From Nostoc paludosum FACHB-159 (GTDB taxonomy: Bacteria > Cyanobacteriota > Cyanobacteriia > Cyanobacteriales > Nostocaceae): a stretch of 64,000 bases of DNA. Numbering within the stretch: the first letter of the stretch is position 1; every line of letters begins with the position of its first letter. The position numbers were made by a program, and so were the translations under genes. The notes under the pieces are model-generated. The model worked only from the letters and a program-made list of their open reading frames with translations, made no database searches and had not been told where the DNA came from. This document shows positions 52,194 to 61,045 of the stretch, one piece after another. The DNA lies in contig NZ_JACJTU010000014.1 in assembly GCF_014698835.1 (NCBI RefSeq), positions 1-64,000 on the forward strand, given 5' to 3'.

Positions 52194-53396
52194 ATGGCTA
52201 TTAAACAAAAGACTGCTCTCAACCTACAACCCATTAATCAATGTGTTCAAGTAACCTTCAAGTATGATGTTCATTTTACCAGAGGTTTGTTTGAATTAGA
52301 TAATTCTTTATTGGCACAAGTGATTGCAGGAAATGGGGAGATAACTCCAAAACGAGTGTTAGTAGTGGTAGATGGAGGAGTTTTAAATTACCAAAATGGA
52401 TTGCTAAAAAAATTAGCACATTACGCCGAGCATTATGCAGATGTGCTTACCTTGACTGGCGAACCAATAATCGTTCCGGGTGGAGAAGCAGTCAAGAATG
52501 ATTCTACATTTATAGAGCAAATTCATCAACGAATTGATGCAGTTGGATTATGTCGTCATTCCTACGTGATAGCAATTGGAGGTGGAGCCGTACTAGACAT
52601 GGCAGGATACGCCGCAGCGACGGCTCACCGAGGAATTAGGCTGCTACGGGTGCCGACAACAGTATTAGGACAAAATGATTCGGGTGTTGGAGTCAAGAAT
52701 GGAATTAATGCCTTTGGCAAGAAAAATTTTCTTGGCACATTCATGCCACCTTATGCTGTATTGAATGACTTTGATTTTATTACTAGCCTTGACGATCGCG
52801 ATTGGCGATCGGGTATTGCAGAAGCGGTAAAAGTCGCGCTAATTAAAGATGCAGATTTCTTTAATTTTATTATGACTTATGCCGATAGATTAGCTAATCG
52901 AGATATGGAGATTATGGAAAAGCTAATCTATCGTTGTTCGCAGTTACACTTAGAACATATTGCTGGTGGCGGTGACCCTTTTGAAATGGGTTCATCACGT
53001 CCATTAGATTTTGGACATTGGGCAGCTCACAAGCTAGAACATTTAACTAATTACAGTTTACGTCACGGTGAAGCTGTGGCGATCGGCATTGCTTTGGATA
53101 CAACCTATTCATATTTAACAGGGCGACTTTTAAAATCTGAGTGGCAAAGAGTTTTAGTTACACTTAAGAAATTAGGCTTTACATTGTATGTATCGGCACT
53201 CACAGAGCAACTAGATCGCCCAGACCATCCTAACTGTATATTTAGGGGTCTTACAGAGTTCCGCGAACATTTAGGAGGAAAATTAACAATCACCCTTCTA
53301 GAAGGAATCGGTCAAGGGATAGAAGTTAACGAAGTAGATTTATCTTTCTATAAAGATGCTATTTCCTTGCTGCAAGATTGGGAACTATTGCGTTAA
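52194..53396 (+). CDS. eboD: EboD, 3-dehydroquinate synthase-like protein
   Basis: A 400-residue AroB/sugar-phosphate-cyclase homologue. It has the NAD-binding IAIGGGAVLDMAGYAAAT, PTTVLGQNDSGVGVKNGINAFGKKN, the metal-binding E in SGIAEAVKVALIKD, and two histidine blocks (FGHWAAHKLEH and RHGEAVAIGIALD). The substitution of aspartate-rich AroB spacing by NDSGVGVKNG is typical of the EboD subgroup (compare SVGGKTG in AroB), so it probably does not make dehydroquinate for the shikimate pathway. It is transcribed away from the other ebo genes, and a hairpin follows at 53470. Confidence 0.9.
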   Translation: MAIKQKTALNLQPINQCVQVTFKYDVHFTRGLFELDNSLLAQVIAGNGEITPKRVLVVVDGGVLNYQNGLLKKLAHYAEHYADVLTLTGEPIIVPGGEAVKNDSTFIEQIHQRIDAVGLCRHSYVIAIGGGAVLDMAGYAAATAHRGIRLLRVPTTVLGQNDSGVGVKNGINAFGKKNFLGTFMPPYAVLNDFDFITSLDDRDWRSGIAEAVKVALIKDADFFNFIMTYADRLANRDMEIMEKLIYRCSQLHLEHIAGGGDPFEMGSSRPLDFGHWAAHKLEHLTNYSLRHGEAVAIGIALDTTYSYLTGRLLKSEWQRVLVTLKKLGFTLYVSALTEQLDRPDHPNCIFRGLTEFREHLGGKLTITLLEGIGQGIEVNEVDLSFYKDAISLLQDWELLR

Positions 53397-53469
53397 TTAT
53401 CTATAACAATCCCCATTTTTCTTATCAATCTCTTGGAGATAATAACCTAATTTTTCGCCGTTCAAATGT

Positions 53470-53494
53470 AGAGACGTTGCATTGCAACGTCTCT
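53470..53494. terminator. Palindrome downstream of eboD
   Basis: AGAGACGTTGCA and TGCAACGTCTCT arms around a single base, followed on the plus strand by TTTTA. The same sequence recurs at 55685-55713, so it is a repeated extragenic palindrome that may act as a terminator. Confidence 0.55.
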
Positions 53495-53667
53495 TTTACA
53501 TTGGTGCGTTACGCGACAACACATCCTACATTTAAATTTCTGACAGCCAACGGTCAACCATCAACACAATAAAGATATGCTCCGTTAGATGCGCGACAGC
53601 TTAATTTCCAGTTATCATGCCTTTGGAATAGTATTCGCATAGTTTTTTCATTAATGAGAAAATATTT

Positions 53668-54720
53668 ATGAGATACAAACTCTTGGGCAAAAGCGGATTA
53701 AGAGTTTCTGAACTCTGCTTAGGAACCATGACCTTCGGTGAAGATTGGGGTTGGGGTGCTTCCAAAGACGAAAGCGCTAGAGTCTTTGATGCTTTTGTGG
53801 AAGCAGGAGGCAATTTTATTGACACCGCCAATGGTTACACCGATGGTAGCAGTGAGAAAATTGTCGGTGAATTAATTGCCAAAGACCGGGAACGCTTTGT
53901 AGTTGCAACGAAATATTCCTTTCCCTTGCGGATGAACGAACACAAGGGCGACCCCAATGGTAGCGGGAATCATCGCAAGAACTTAATCCAGTCTTTAGAA
54001 GGTAGCCTGAAGCGGTTGAATACTGACTATATTGACTTATTTTGGTTGCACGCTTGGGATTTTACCACGCCCATTGAAGAAGTGTTGCGATCGCTTGATG
54101 ATGTAGTCCGCCAAGGTAAAGTACTTTACATCGGTATTTCTGATGCACCCGCTTGGATTGTTTCCCAAGCAAATACCATCGCTCAATATCAAGGATGGAC
54201 GCAATTTGTCGCTCTGCAAATTGAGTATAGTTTAATCCAGCGGACACCAGAACGCGATTTATTACCGATGGCTAAAGCTTTCGATTTAGCAGTCACACCG
54301 TGGTCACCTTTAGGTGGTGGTGTGCTGACAGGTAAGTATAATAAACCGCCTCAAGAAAGTAGCGAACCAGGACGGTTAGCAAATCCAGCCTTAGGAATTA
54401 TTTCAGAAAAAAGTTTAGCGATCGCGGAAGTTGTAAGTCAAGTTGCAGCAGAAATTGGACACACACCATCACAGGTAGCATTAGCTTGGTTACGCGCTCA
54501 AAGTGGGGTAATAATTCCCATTGTTGGCGCACGTAAATTAACTCAGTTTCAAGATAACTTAGCTTCTTTGGATGTGACTCTTTCCCCAGAACATTTGCAG
54601 CGTCTAAATGAAGTAAGTCAAATTGATTTGGGTTTTCCCCATGAATTTTTGCAGACTGATGGGATTCGCGATCGCCTTTTTGGTGGTACATTTAATGCCA
54701 TAGACAACCATCGCATCTAA
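53668..54720 (+). CDS. Aldo/keto reductase
   Basis: An NADPH-dependent oxidoreductase of 350 residues. The catalytic tetrad is complete: D52 and Y57 (NFIDTANGYTDG), K82 (VVATKYSF) and H128 (LFWLHAWD). Cofactor-binding blocks are QIEYSLIQRTPERDLLPMA, TPWSPLGGGVLTGKY and PIVGARKLTQFQDNL. It belongs to the group that includes stress-responsive YghZ/Tas-like reductases. The substrate is likely a broad range of aldehydes. Monocistronic between palindromes, with a GAGAAAA sequence before the ATG. Confidence 0.92.
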   Translation: MRYKLLGKSGLRVSELCLGTMTFGEDWGWGASKDESARVFDAFVEAGGNFIDTANGYTDGSSEKIVGELIAKDRERFVVATKYSFPLRMNEHKGDPNGSGNHRKNLIQSLEGSLKRLNTDYIDLFWLHAWDFTTPIEEVLRSLDDVVRQGKVLYIGISDAPAWIVSQANTIAQYQGWTQFVALQIEYSLIQRTPERDLLPMAKAFDLAVTPWSPLGGGVLTGKYNKPPQESSEPGRLANPALGIISEKSLAIAEVVSQVAAEIGHTPSQVALAWLRAQSGVIIPIVGARKLTQFQDNLASLDVTLSPEHLQRLNEVSQIDLGFPHEFLQTDGIRDRLFGGTFNAIDNHRI

Positions 54721-54954
54721 TGTGATTAGTCATTAGTCATTTGTTACTTGTTCATTGATGAGTGTTTTATTATTTACTAATGACTAATGACCAATATATT
54801 TACACTAAGCATTGAACGAAAATAAATTTTCCATCAAAATTGTATCAATCACAAACAATAACACATTCAGGCTTTAATTCAATCTATCGTCAGAGAGTTT
54901 CGCTTTACCAACTAAAATCTGTAAAGTTAACTGTAAAAGGCATTAAGTAAAACC

Positions 54955-55527
54955 ATGAGCGACAACACCCTCTCATCACGTTTGTACCCCACACGCATTG
55001 ACATTCCTGCTGAAGCACGAGTGCAAATTGTAGTTATTCTCAACAAAACCCTGGCAGCTAGTTTAGATTTGAAAACCCAGGTAAAGCAAGCGCATTGGAA
55101 TGTTAAAGGCACCGATTTCTACCAGCTACATGAACTATTTGATGAGATTGCTGGTGAATTAGAAGAATACGTTGATATGGTTGCAGAACGCGTCACCGCT
55201 TTGGGTGGATATGCTGTAGGAACAGCCCGTGCTGCTGCCAGTAATTCCATTCTGCCAGAATATCCATTTGATATTTTGGATGGTAAAGACCATGTAACAG
55301 CTTTAGCAGATCGTTTTGCACCTTTCGCTAAACATATCAGAGAAGCGATCGCTAAAACCGATGAATTAGGTGATGCAGACACCGCTGACCTTTACACTGA
55401 AATTTCCCGCACCATTGACAAACGTCTGTGGTTCTTAGAAGCTCATCTACAAGTAGCAGAAATCAAGGGAGAAAATGGCAGCGCAGGTGCTACTAAAAGT
55501 CAAAAAGCAGTAGCTAGCGTCAAGTAA
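54955..55527 (+). CDS. dps: Dps-family ferritin-like protein
   Basis: Forms a dodecameric shell that oxidises and stores iron and protects DNA from peroxide damage. The ferroxidase residues at the dimer interface are seen in KQAHWNVKG (H47), FYQLHELFDEIAGELEEY (H59, D63, E68 region). At 190 residues it is slightly longer than usual, with a polar tail (GENGSAGATKSQKAVASVK) that could contact DNA. It is monocistronic; a GGTGCGTTA/TAACGCACC hairpin follows at 55567-55595. Confidence 0.93.
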   Translation: MSDNTLSSRLYPTRIDIPAEARVQIVVILNKTLAASLDLKTQVKQAHWNVKGTDFYQLHELFDEIAGELEEYVDMVAERVTALGGYAVGTARAAASNSILPEYPFDILDGKDHVTALADRFAPFAKHIREAIAKTDELGDADTADLYTEISRTIDKRLWFLEAHLQVAEIKGENGSAGATKSQKAVASVK

Positions 55528-56004
55528 GCGCTTTTAAGTTAGGGAATAGTAAATCTTAAGTAGTAGGGTGCGTTACGCCTTGAGCCTAACGCACCATATT
55601 ATTTGTATACAGGAGAATTCAGAATTCAGGAGTCAGAATTCTGAATTAACAATAGCCTCTCTAACTACCTTTGAAAATCCAGATGTAGAGACGTTGCATT
55701 GCAACGTCTCTACAAAGATTTTGATATCATATAGAATCGTTTTCATAGATTAAATCAGCAACACCAATCAAAGCATCATATTTAATTAGATACCGCTCCA
55801 AAATTCCATAGTATATTTTTGGTAAGTATCGCACTTTTAAGTGCGTACTTTTCATTTTATATGTATATACTTTACTATTTAAATAGTTGAAATTGAGGTT
55901 GAATAAATAAAAGTTATAAACAATTTTTGTTATCCAACCCTTATTAATTCTGAATTCTAAGTTCTGAATTATTACCTAAAAACAATTAACAACAAGGGAA
56001 ATCT
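55528..56004. other. Spacer between dps and the pirin gene
   Basis: No gene. Three repeats follow one another: a GGTGCGTTA/TAACGCACC hairpin (55567-55595), a GAATTCAG-type tandem (55614-55648) and the AGAGACGTTGCA palindrome (55685-55713). The rest is AT-rich up to the pirin ribosome-binding site. Confidence 0.6.
55685..55713. repeat. Second copy of the AGAGACGTTGCA palindrome
   Basis: Arms GTAGAGACGTTGCA and TGCAACGTCTCTAC (14 bp each) around one T. Identical core to 53470-53494. No gene end is within 150 bases, which argues for a dispersed repeat rather than a dedicated terminator. Confidence 0.7.
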
Positions 56005-56721
56005 ATGTCTAAAAATACAATCACTCATCTAATCCACGATCGCAATGCACGGGGTCACGCTCAAATAGGCTGGCTGGATAGTTATCACACATTTTCCTTT
56101 GGTAGTTTTTACGATCCCAACCGTATGGGATTTCGTTCTCTGCGAGTAATCAATGATGACCGCATCGCCCCTGGTGCTGGATTTCCTACCCACGGTCATC
56201 GAGATATGGAAATTCTCACCTACGTCTTAGAAGGTGCTGTGGAACATAAAGACAGCTTGGGTACAGGCTCAGTAATTCGTCCCGGTGATGCCCAAATTAT
56301 GAGTGCTGGTACTGGAATCAGCCACAGCGAATTTAATCCTTCGCCAACCGAACCACTACACTTGCTACAAATCTGGATTATTCCTGACGAACAAGGGTTG
56401 ACACCAAGATACGAACAAAAAGCTTTTCCCATCGAAGAAAAGCGCGGCAAATTACGCTTAATTGCTGCTAAAGATGGCCGTGATGGTGCTGTAACAATTC
56501 ACCAAGATGTTGACCTATACACATCTGTTTTAGAACAAGGTGATGTTGTTAATTATCAAGTCAAAAGCGATCGCTATGCTTGGTTACAAGTAGCCCAAGG
56601 TATAGTCACCTTAAACGGTGAAGAACTCAGAGCAGGCGATGGCGTACAAATCAACGGTGAAGATCGGTTAGAAATTAGCACTAATATTGGCGGCGAAATC
56701 TTGCTTTTTGATTTGGCGTAA
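56005..56721 (+). CDS. Pirin family protein
   Basis: A bicupin of 238 residues. The pirin signature is complete: [39 protein letters not shown] with the metal histidines, and [24 protein letters not shown]. Bacterial pirins of this type often show quercetin 2,3-dioxygenase activity and need a metal ion; the physiological substrate here is unknown. AAGGGA precedes the ATG. A perfect 30-bp palindrome follows as a likely terminator. Confidence 0.92.
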   Translation: MSKNTITHLIHDRNARGHAQIGWLDSYHTFSFGSFYDPNRMGFRSLRVINDDRIAPGAGFPTHGHRDMEILTYVLEGAVEHKDSLGTGSVIRPGDAQIMSAGTGISHSEFNPSPTEPLHLLQIWIIPDEQGLTPRYEQKAFPIEEKRGKLRLIAAKDGRDGAVTIHQDVDLYTSVLEQGDVVNYQVKSDRYAWLQVAQGIVTLNGEELRAGDGVQINGEDRLEISTNIGGEILLFDLA

Positions 56722-56746
56722 TAGGCTCAGTAATTGAATAGACCAC

Positions 56747-56776
56747 TGTAGGGTAGCACAGCTGTGCTACCCTACA
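56747..56776 (+). terminator. 30-bp perfect palindrome after the pirin gene
   Basis: Arms TGTAGGGTAGCACAG and CTGTGCTACCCTACA meet without a spacer. It is 25 bases past the pirin stop. No T-run follows. Same family as 44017-44054. Confidence 0.55.
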
Positions 56777-56849
56777 ATCATTGGAGATAGTAATCAAATT
56801 GTCCACGCAGGCGCTAGAGTTTAGTTGTGAATAGTTGAGGATGTTGCAG

Positions 56850-57470
56850 ATGGCATACAGTGATTTCACACTTGCCAAAGTTCGAGAAACTTTTCAACTT
56901 ATAATTGATGAAAAGCGCAATTTGTTCAAAGATGTGTCGCCTATTCAACCTTCCACTATCTTGAGAACACTCTTAGAAGAATATACTCAACTAGCAACTG
57001 CTATCAACACTGAAAAAGCCCGTTCTGAATTACTAATTATGCCAGTTCTAACGGAAGTTAGACGGCAGTTAAATTATCAAATTTCTCTGTTTTCTGGAAC
57101 AGATTTTTATGTAGATGCTAGTCAAGGATTGAATGGATTTTGTGATTTCATTCTCTGTGGTTCGGAAGAACAGTTTTACATTAAAGCGCCTGTGCTTACA
57201 ATTGTTGAAGCAAAGAATGAAAATCTTAAAAATGGCTTAGGGCAATGTATCGCCACTATGCTAGCCGCCCAATTATTTAATAAAAATACTCAACAAGAAA
57301 TTACGAGAATCTATGGAGCTGTCACTAGTGGAACCAATTGGCGGTTTTTAATGTTGGAAGGGGTAACAGCATATATTGACATAGTTGAATACTATATCAA
57401 TGATGTTGATAAAATTCTGGGTATTCTGTTGCAACCATTTCAATCTGCTTTGCTACGAGCATCTTCCTAA
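56850..57470 (+). CDS. Conserved hypothetical, nuclease-like fold suspected
   Basis: A 206-residue protein of a family common in cyanobacteria. The core NGFCDFILCG followed by VLTIVEAKNENLKNGLGQCIATMLAA resembles the D...(E/D)xK arrangement of PD-(D/E)XK nucleases, with YGAVTSGTNWRFLML after it. Whether it cuts nucleic acid is unknown. The frame opens at a TTG at 56835; the ATG at 56850 with GAGG upstream is preferred. No partner methylase or toxin-antitoxin gene is adjacent. Confidence 0.7.
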   Translation: MAYSDFTLAKVRETFQLIIDEKRNLFKDVSPIQPSTILRTLLEEYTQLATAINTEKARSELLIMPVLTEVRRQLNYQISLFSGTDFYVDASQGLNGFCDFILCGSEEQFYIKAPVLTIVEAKNENLKNGLGQCIATMLAAQLFNKNTQQEITRIYGAVTSGTNWRFLMLEGVTAYIDIVEYYINDVDKILGILLQPFQSALLRASS

Positions 57471-57700
57471 ATCAGTCAAAATAATTATTTGAACAGTTAA
57501 ATATGCTGATAGTCGCTACAATAGCCGTAAACTCAGCCAATTCATGAACCAGTATTTGCAGCATCGCACTTATTACAGTGTCAGTTTTTGAGATGTTGGC
57601 TACAGCTACGAAGTCGGACAAACTCCCGCAGGTGATTGGATTGGCGTGCGAACCCAAAGGGAATTTGAATACAATCCTTAGAAAGAGTAGCAAAAATCTC

Positions 57701-58423
57701 ATGTCCAAAAAGCCCGATTCGCAGTTACAAAATCTCTTCGCCACCCACAAATCAACCAACTGGCAAGAAAGATTAACACAAATAGCCTACCGCTTCAACC
57801 GAGAATACCAAGGTCAAGCTGTTGAACTCCCAGCAGAAGTCCAAGCAATGCCAATCTTCCGAGAGTGGGCTAGCGGTAATTTTTCCGGGAGAATTGCTTC
57901 TCCTTTTTGGGAAGTTGCCAAACCGCAAAAGAACCAGCACTGTCTAGATATCGGCTGCGGTGTCAGCTTGTTAATTTATCCTTGGCGAGATTGGCAAGCA
58001 TTTTTTTATGGGCAAGAAATCAGTAACGTGGCGCGAGATATTCTCAATTCTCGCGGGCCGCAGTTGAATTCCAAGCTATTCAAAGGTGTTGAATTAGGAG
58101 CAGCTCACGATTTAAACTATTCACCAGGTCAATTTGATTTAGCGATCGCCACAGGATTTAGCTGCTATTTTCCACTTGAATACTGGAAAATTGTCCTGAC
58201 AGAAGTTAAACGAGTTTTAAAACCAGGCGGACATTTTGTATTTGACATCCTCAACCCCCAACAGCCTTTAGCAGAAGATTGGGCAGTTCTGGAAACTTAT
58301 CTCGGTGCTGAGGTATTTTTAGAACCTCTCGCTGAATGGGAAAAAACGATTAAAGCTGCTGGTGGTAAAGTCATAACTCAAAAATCAGGTGAATTATTCG
58401 AGTTATACAAAGTGCGTTTTTAA
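57701..58423 (+). CDS. Class I SAM-dependent methyltransferase
   Basis: A 240-residue protein. Motif I is HCLDIGCGVSLLIYPW (about residues 80-95), an acidic second strand follows (YGQEIS), and LTEVKRVLKPGGHFVFDILNP gives the late Rossmann strands. A N-terminal extension (LPAEVQAMPIFREWASGN) precedes the fold. The frame opens at 57578, but the first 41 codons look non-coding, and the ATG at 57701 starts a normal protein. The acceptor is unknown; it may be a small molecule. Confidence 0.82.
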   Translation: MSKKPDSQLQNLFATHKSTNWQERLTQIAYRFNREYQGQAVELPAEVQAMPIFREWASGNFSGRIASPFWEVAKPQKNQHCLDIGCGVSLLIYPWRDWQAFFYGQEISNVARDILNSRGPQLNSKLFKGVELGAAHDLNYSPGQFDLAIATGFSCYFPLEYWKIVLTEVKRVLKPGGHFVFDILNPQQPLAEDWAVLETYLGAEVFLEPLAEWEKTIKAAGGKVITQKSGELFELYKVRF

Positions 58424-58506
58424 AAGAAGAATTCAGGAGTCAGAATTCAGAAGTCATGAGTCACTATCTAAATGACAAATGACTAATGACTAATGACTAA
58501 TGATAA

Positions 58507-58935
58507 TCATTCAGCAATAACTGGACTCGTTGGATCTAAAGAAGTTGTAAACACAAAATAGATGACTCCAGCGCCGAGAATCATTATAGCCAAACTAAAC
58601 AGCAACACCCAGCGGTCTGTTGGTTCATAAGTATCTTCTTCGATATCACGACGGACTGCAAAATAGTGTCCCGTTGACAGCCACACTGTAATCAAACCTA
58701 CCAGCGAGAAGACTAAACCTAACTTCCAGCCGTTACCAGGACGGGGTACTAAAGGTATTTGGAAAGCACGTAGACGCACGATGACCACACCAAAACCCAA
58801 AAGAGCAATCCCTGTCCGCATCCAAGCCAGGTATGTACGCTCATTTGCTAAGTGGTCTCGTATGCGAGACGGATTTAATCGTCCTGGTTTCTTTTGCTCT
58901 TTAACTTCTTCTGTGGATTTCGATTTTAGCTGCAT
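58507..58935 (-). CDS. DUF202 (YidH-like) membrane protein
   Basis: A 142-residue inner-membrane protein with three hydrophobic segments and the DUF202 signature RDHLANERTYLAWMRTGIALLGFG (in part), then FAVRRDIEEDTYEPTDRW between helices 2 and 3. Function unknown. The open frame starts at 59064, but the ATG at 58935 with AAAGG 8 bases upstream gives the family's usual length; the extra 43 codons have no family counterpart. Confidence 0.85.
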   Translation of the reverse strand: MQLKSKSTEEVKEQKKPGRLNPSRIRDHLANERTYLAWMRTGIALLGFGVVIVRLRAFQIPLVPRPGNGWKLGLVFSLVGLITVWLSTGHYFAVRRDIEEDTYEPTDRWVLLFSLAIMILGAGVIYFVFTTSLDPTSPVIAE

Positions 58936-59343
58936 CAATAATACCTTTATTCCGAAAGAAGTACCTCTCCAAAAAACGCGAAAGTAGTAGCAAATTTCCT
59001 TCCAGATTATTTGCATCCAACGCGCTAATTGTGCTAATGAAATATATTTATTGTGATTGTACATTTTTTTGCTAAGTTTATTTTAACTAAAATTTAGTAT
59101 TCTTCTCAAGTAGCGTGCAGTTAAGAGCGATGTCTCCCCTACGCAATACCAAAACCACGATTTTCGTTAAACCTAAGTAGTAATTACCTATAGAAAACAG
59201 CCAACACCAGAGAGATTTTTTACCAGTCCTTGTCCTGTTTTGTCTCTGATTTTGGCTGTGAACCTGTTAAATTTCAAAACATTTCGTTGAGAAACAGATT
59301 CCAGTAACTAGCGTTCACTAGTAACTGTCTACTATTCGCTGAT

Positions 59344-60000
59344 TTAAGACTTCTCAATAGGGGCATTGGGAACTCGTGTATCTATTAAAGCCTGTGATAC
59401 ATTCGGAATAAACCAATTGACTTCATTAGCTTTGACAATTTCAGCATTAGGAATGTTGATTTCAATTGCAGCATTCTCTGGATTGGTTTTAATCGTTAAC
59501 TTGCTGCCATCAGGTATTTTGATAGCTACTGGTTCTGTAAATTCTTGAATTTCTCCGTTTGGAGTTAAGGCTGCAAGTTGAGCATCATTTGGCAAATAGA
59601 ATCCATCACAATCCCAATTATTTTGAGTTGACTGGCCATCAGCTAGAAAATACAGACCATTCTCGTATGCAGCATCATCATCTTCTTCCTCATTTGCTGC
59701 TTTGCCGTAGACTGCAATAGTATTACCTGTTTGGTTCTCGCATTGACCCCAGTTAATTCCCGTCTCTAAAGCATATTTTTGGAATTCTAGCTCATCGATT
59801 TTCTTTTGAATTTCTTCTGGTGTCACACCTGCGATTTGAGTTTTGGCTTTTTTTGCCTGAGTGAGTTGCTTAAGTGCTTTGGTAACCTCTACATAATCAG
59901 GGTTTTTGCTAAATTTTGGTCTATCAGCAAAAGAAGGTTGGGCAAAGGCGAGATTAAGAAAAATCATCAAAACAATTAGCAGAGATTTCCAGATTTTCAT
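59344..60000 (-). CDS. Secreted hypothetical protein
   Basis: A 218-residue protein with a clear signal peptide (MKIWKSLLIVLMIFLNLAFA, cleavage near residue 26). The mature part has a charged helical region (VTKALKQLTQAKKAKTQIAG, EEIQKKIDELEFQKYALETG) and then a beta-rich domain containing ENQTGNTIAVYG, NNWDCDGFYLPN and TIKTNPENAAIEINIP. Only a pair of cysteines is present. It is not recognised as a known family. AGGAG lies 8 bases before the start. The CadD-type gene ends 54 bases upstream on the same strand, so co-transcription is possible. Confidence 0.7.
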   Translation of the reverse strand: MKIWKSLLIVLMIFLNLAFAQPSFADRPKFSKNPDYVEVTKALKQLTQAKKAKTQIAGVTPEEIQKKIDELEFQKYALETGINWGQCENQTGNTIAVYGKAANEEEDDDAAYENGLYFLADGQSTQNNWDCDGFYLPNDAQLAALTPNGEIQEFTEPVAIKIPDGSKLTIKTNPENAAIEINIPNAEIVKANEVNWFIPNVSQALIDTRVPNAPIEKS

Positions 60001-60054
60001 GATTGAACTCCTGTTGATATTTAATTTATTTTAAAGAGAAGTTAGAATTATGAT

Positions 60055-60753
60055 TCACTCTTGAATTCTGACTCCCGAATTCTGAGTTCGGCTCAAAATG
60101 AAGGAAAATAAATAACTAGAAACTACAGATAACAGAGTCCAAGTAACATTTTCCGAGACGATAAACACACCCAATCCAATCAAGATACAAGGGACAAAAG
60201 TATTGCCATTATCAGTTAAAAATTGAGCGATCGCAGGTAAGTAAGTAAACTTATAAGCGGCATAACACCAGACACCCACTAGAGAAAAGAATACGCTCAC
60301 AATCACCAACAGACTTTCTAATTCTGAATTGGCAAATAGAGGTACGTAAACACTGATATTGTCACTACCGTTAGCAAAGGCGATCGCAGCTACATTACAT
60401 GTTTGCGGAGATAAAAAGCTGGCAATTACAGAGGGATAAGAACGCTCAGTTTCTTCTGACACTTCCTCTGGTGAATCTTCTTCGCGTTTTAGTAAACTAC
60501 TCATACCAATAATAATTGGCATAAAACCAAGTAGCCTAATCCATGACTGCGGTATAATTAGCCCACCTAAAAAACCTGGAAGACTAGCAGCGATCAGTGC
60601 CGCAAAACCGAGATATTGACCAGCAATAATGTGACGGCTGCGGAAGCTTTTATTTATTTGTGAAAAAAGCAACGTCAAAATCACAATATCGTCAATATTT
60701 GTGGCACTGAAGGCTGTAATTCCTGTGGTAATTGCAGTGACTAAACCGCTCAT
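60055..60753 (-). CDS. CadD-family cation (cadmium resistance) transporter
   Basis: A 232-residue membrane protein with about six helices. It matches the CadD family: ITAFSATNIDDIVILTLLF in helix 1 with the conserved NIDD, GQYLGFAALIAASLPG, and AAIAFANGSDNISVYVPLFA in helix 4, repeating the NxxDN pattern. Family members transport cadmium or other divalent cations or are poorly defined. A cytoplasmic acidic loop (KREEDSPEEVSEETERS) lies in the middle. It may form an operon with the secreted hypothetical downstream. Confidence 0.85.
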   Translation of the reverse strand: MSGLVTAITTGITAFSATNIDDIVILTLLFSQINKSFRSRHIIAGQYLGFAALIAASLPGFLGGLIIPQSWIRLLGFMPIIIGMSSLLKREEDSPEEVSEETERSYPSVIASFLSPQTCNVAAIAFANGSDNISVYVPLFANSELESLLVIVSVFFSLVGVWCYAAYKFTYLPAIAQFLTDNGNTFVPCILIGLGVFIVSENVTWTLLSVVSSYLFSFILSRTQNSGVRIQE

Positions 60754-60804
60754 TTGTGAAAGTCCTTATTTTGATGCTTGCTAATTGGGTATGTAGCATT
60801 GGGG

Positions 60805-60875
60805 AGGCAGTGCGTTGGACGGGTTTCCCGGCTTGTACTCCTTCGGAGAACCCGCAGGGTAGCAACTGCCGTCAT
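60805..60875. repeat. Extragenic repeat GGCAGTGCG...GCAACTGCCGTCAT
   Basis: Shares GGGGAGGCAGTGCG and GCAACTGCCGTCAT with the block embedded in the glucosidase gene (about 17325-17365), and GGGTTTCCCG with the interior of the 643-836 element. The GGCAGT and ACTGCC ends are inverted, so it can fold as a hairpin. Confidence 0.65.
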
Positions 60876-61045
60876 GGGGCATCATTCCATTTACAAATGA
60901 TGAATGACCAATTACCAATGACTACGTAGTAAGCTTTGATTTATACTTTAGGCAAATTAAACGATAGAATCAAATGCTTTTTTTTGTCAAAATGATAAAT
61001 GAAAGTGATGAAAACTTGGGCACCAACTTTTAGGACGTACCATCA

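Noticed and set aside
52194..53396. Shikimate-pathway aroB
   Set aside because: The NDSGVGVKNG segment and the ebo neighbours identify EboD; aroC in the window is not linked to it.
57472..57759. 95-codon minus-strand frame between the nuclease-like gene and the methyltransferase gene
   Set aside because: It overlaps the methyltransferase start on the other strand and has no ribosome-binding site or domain.
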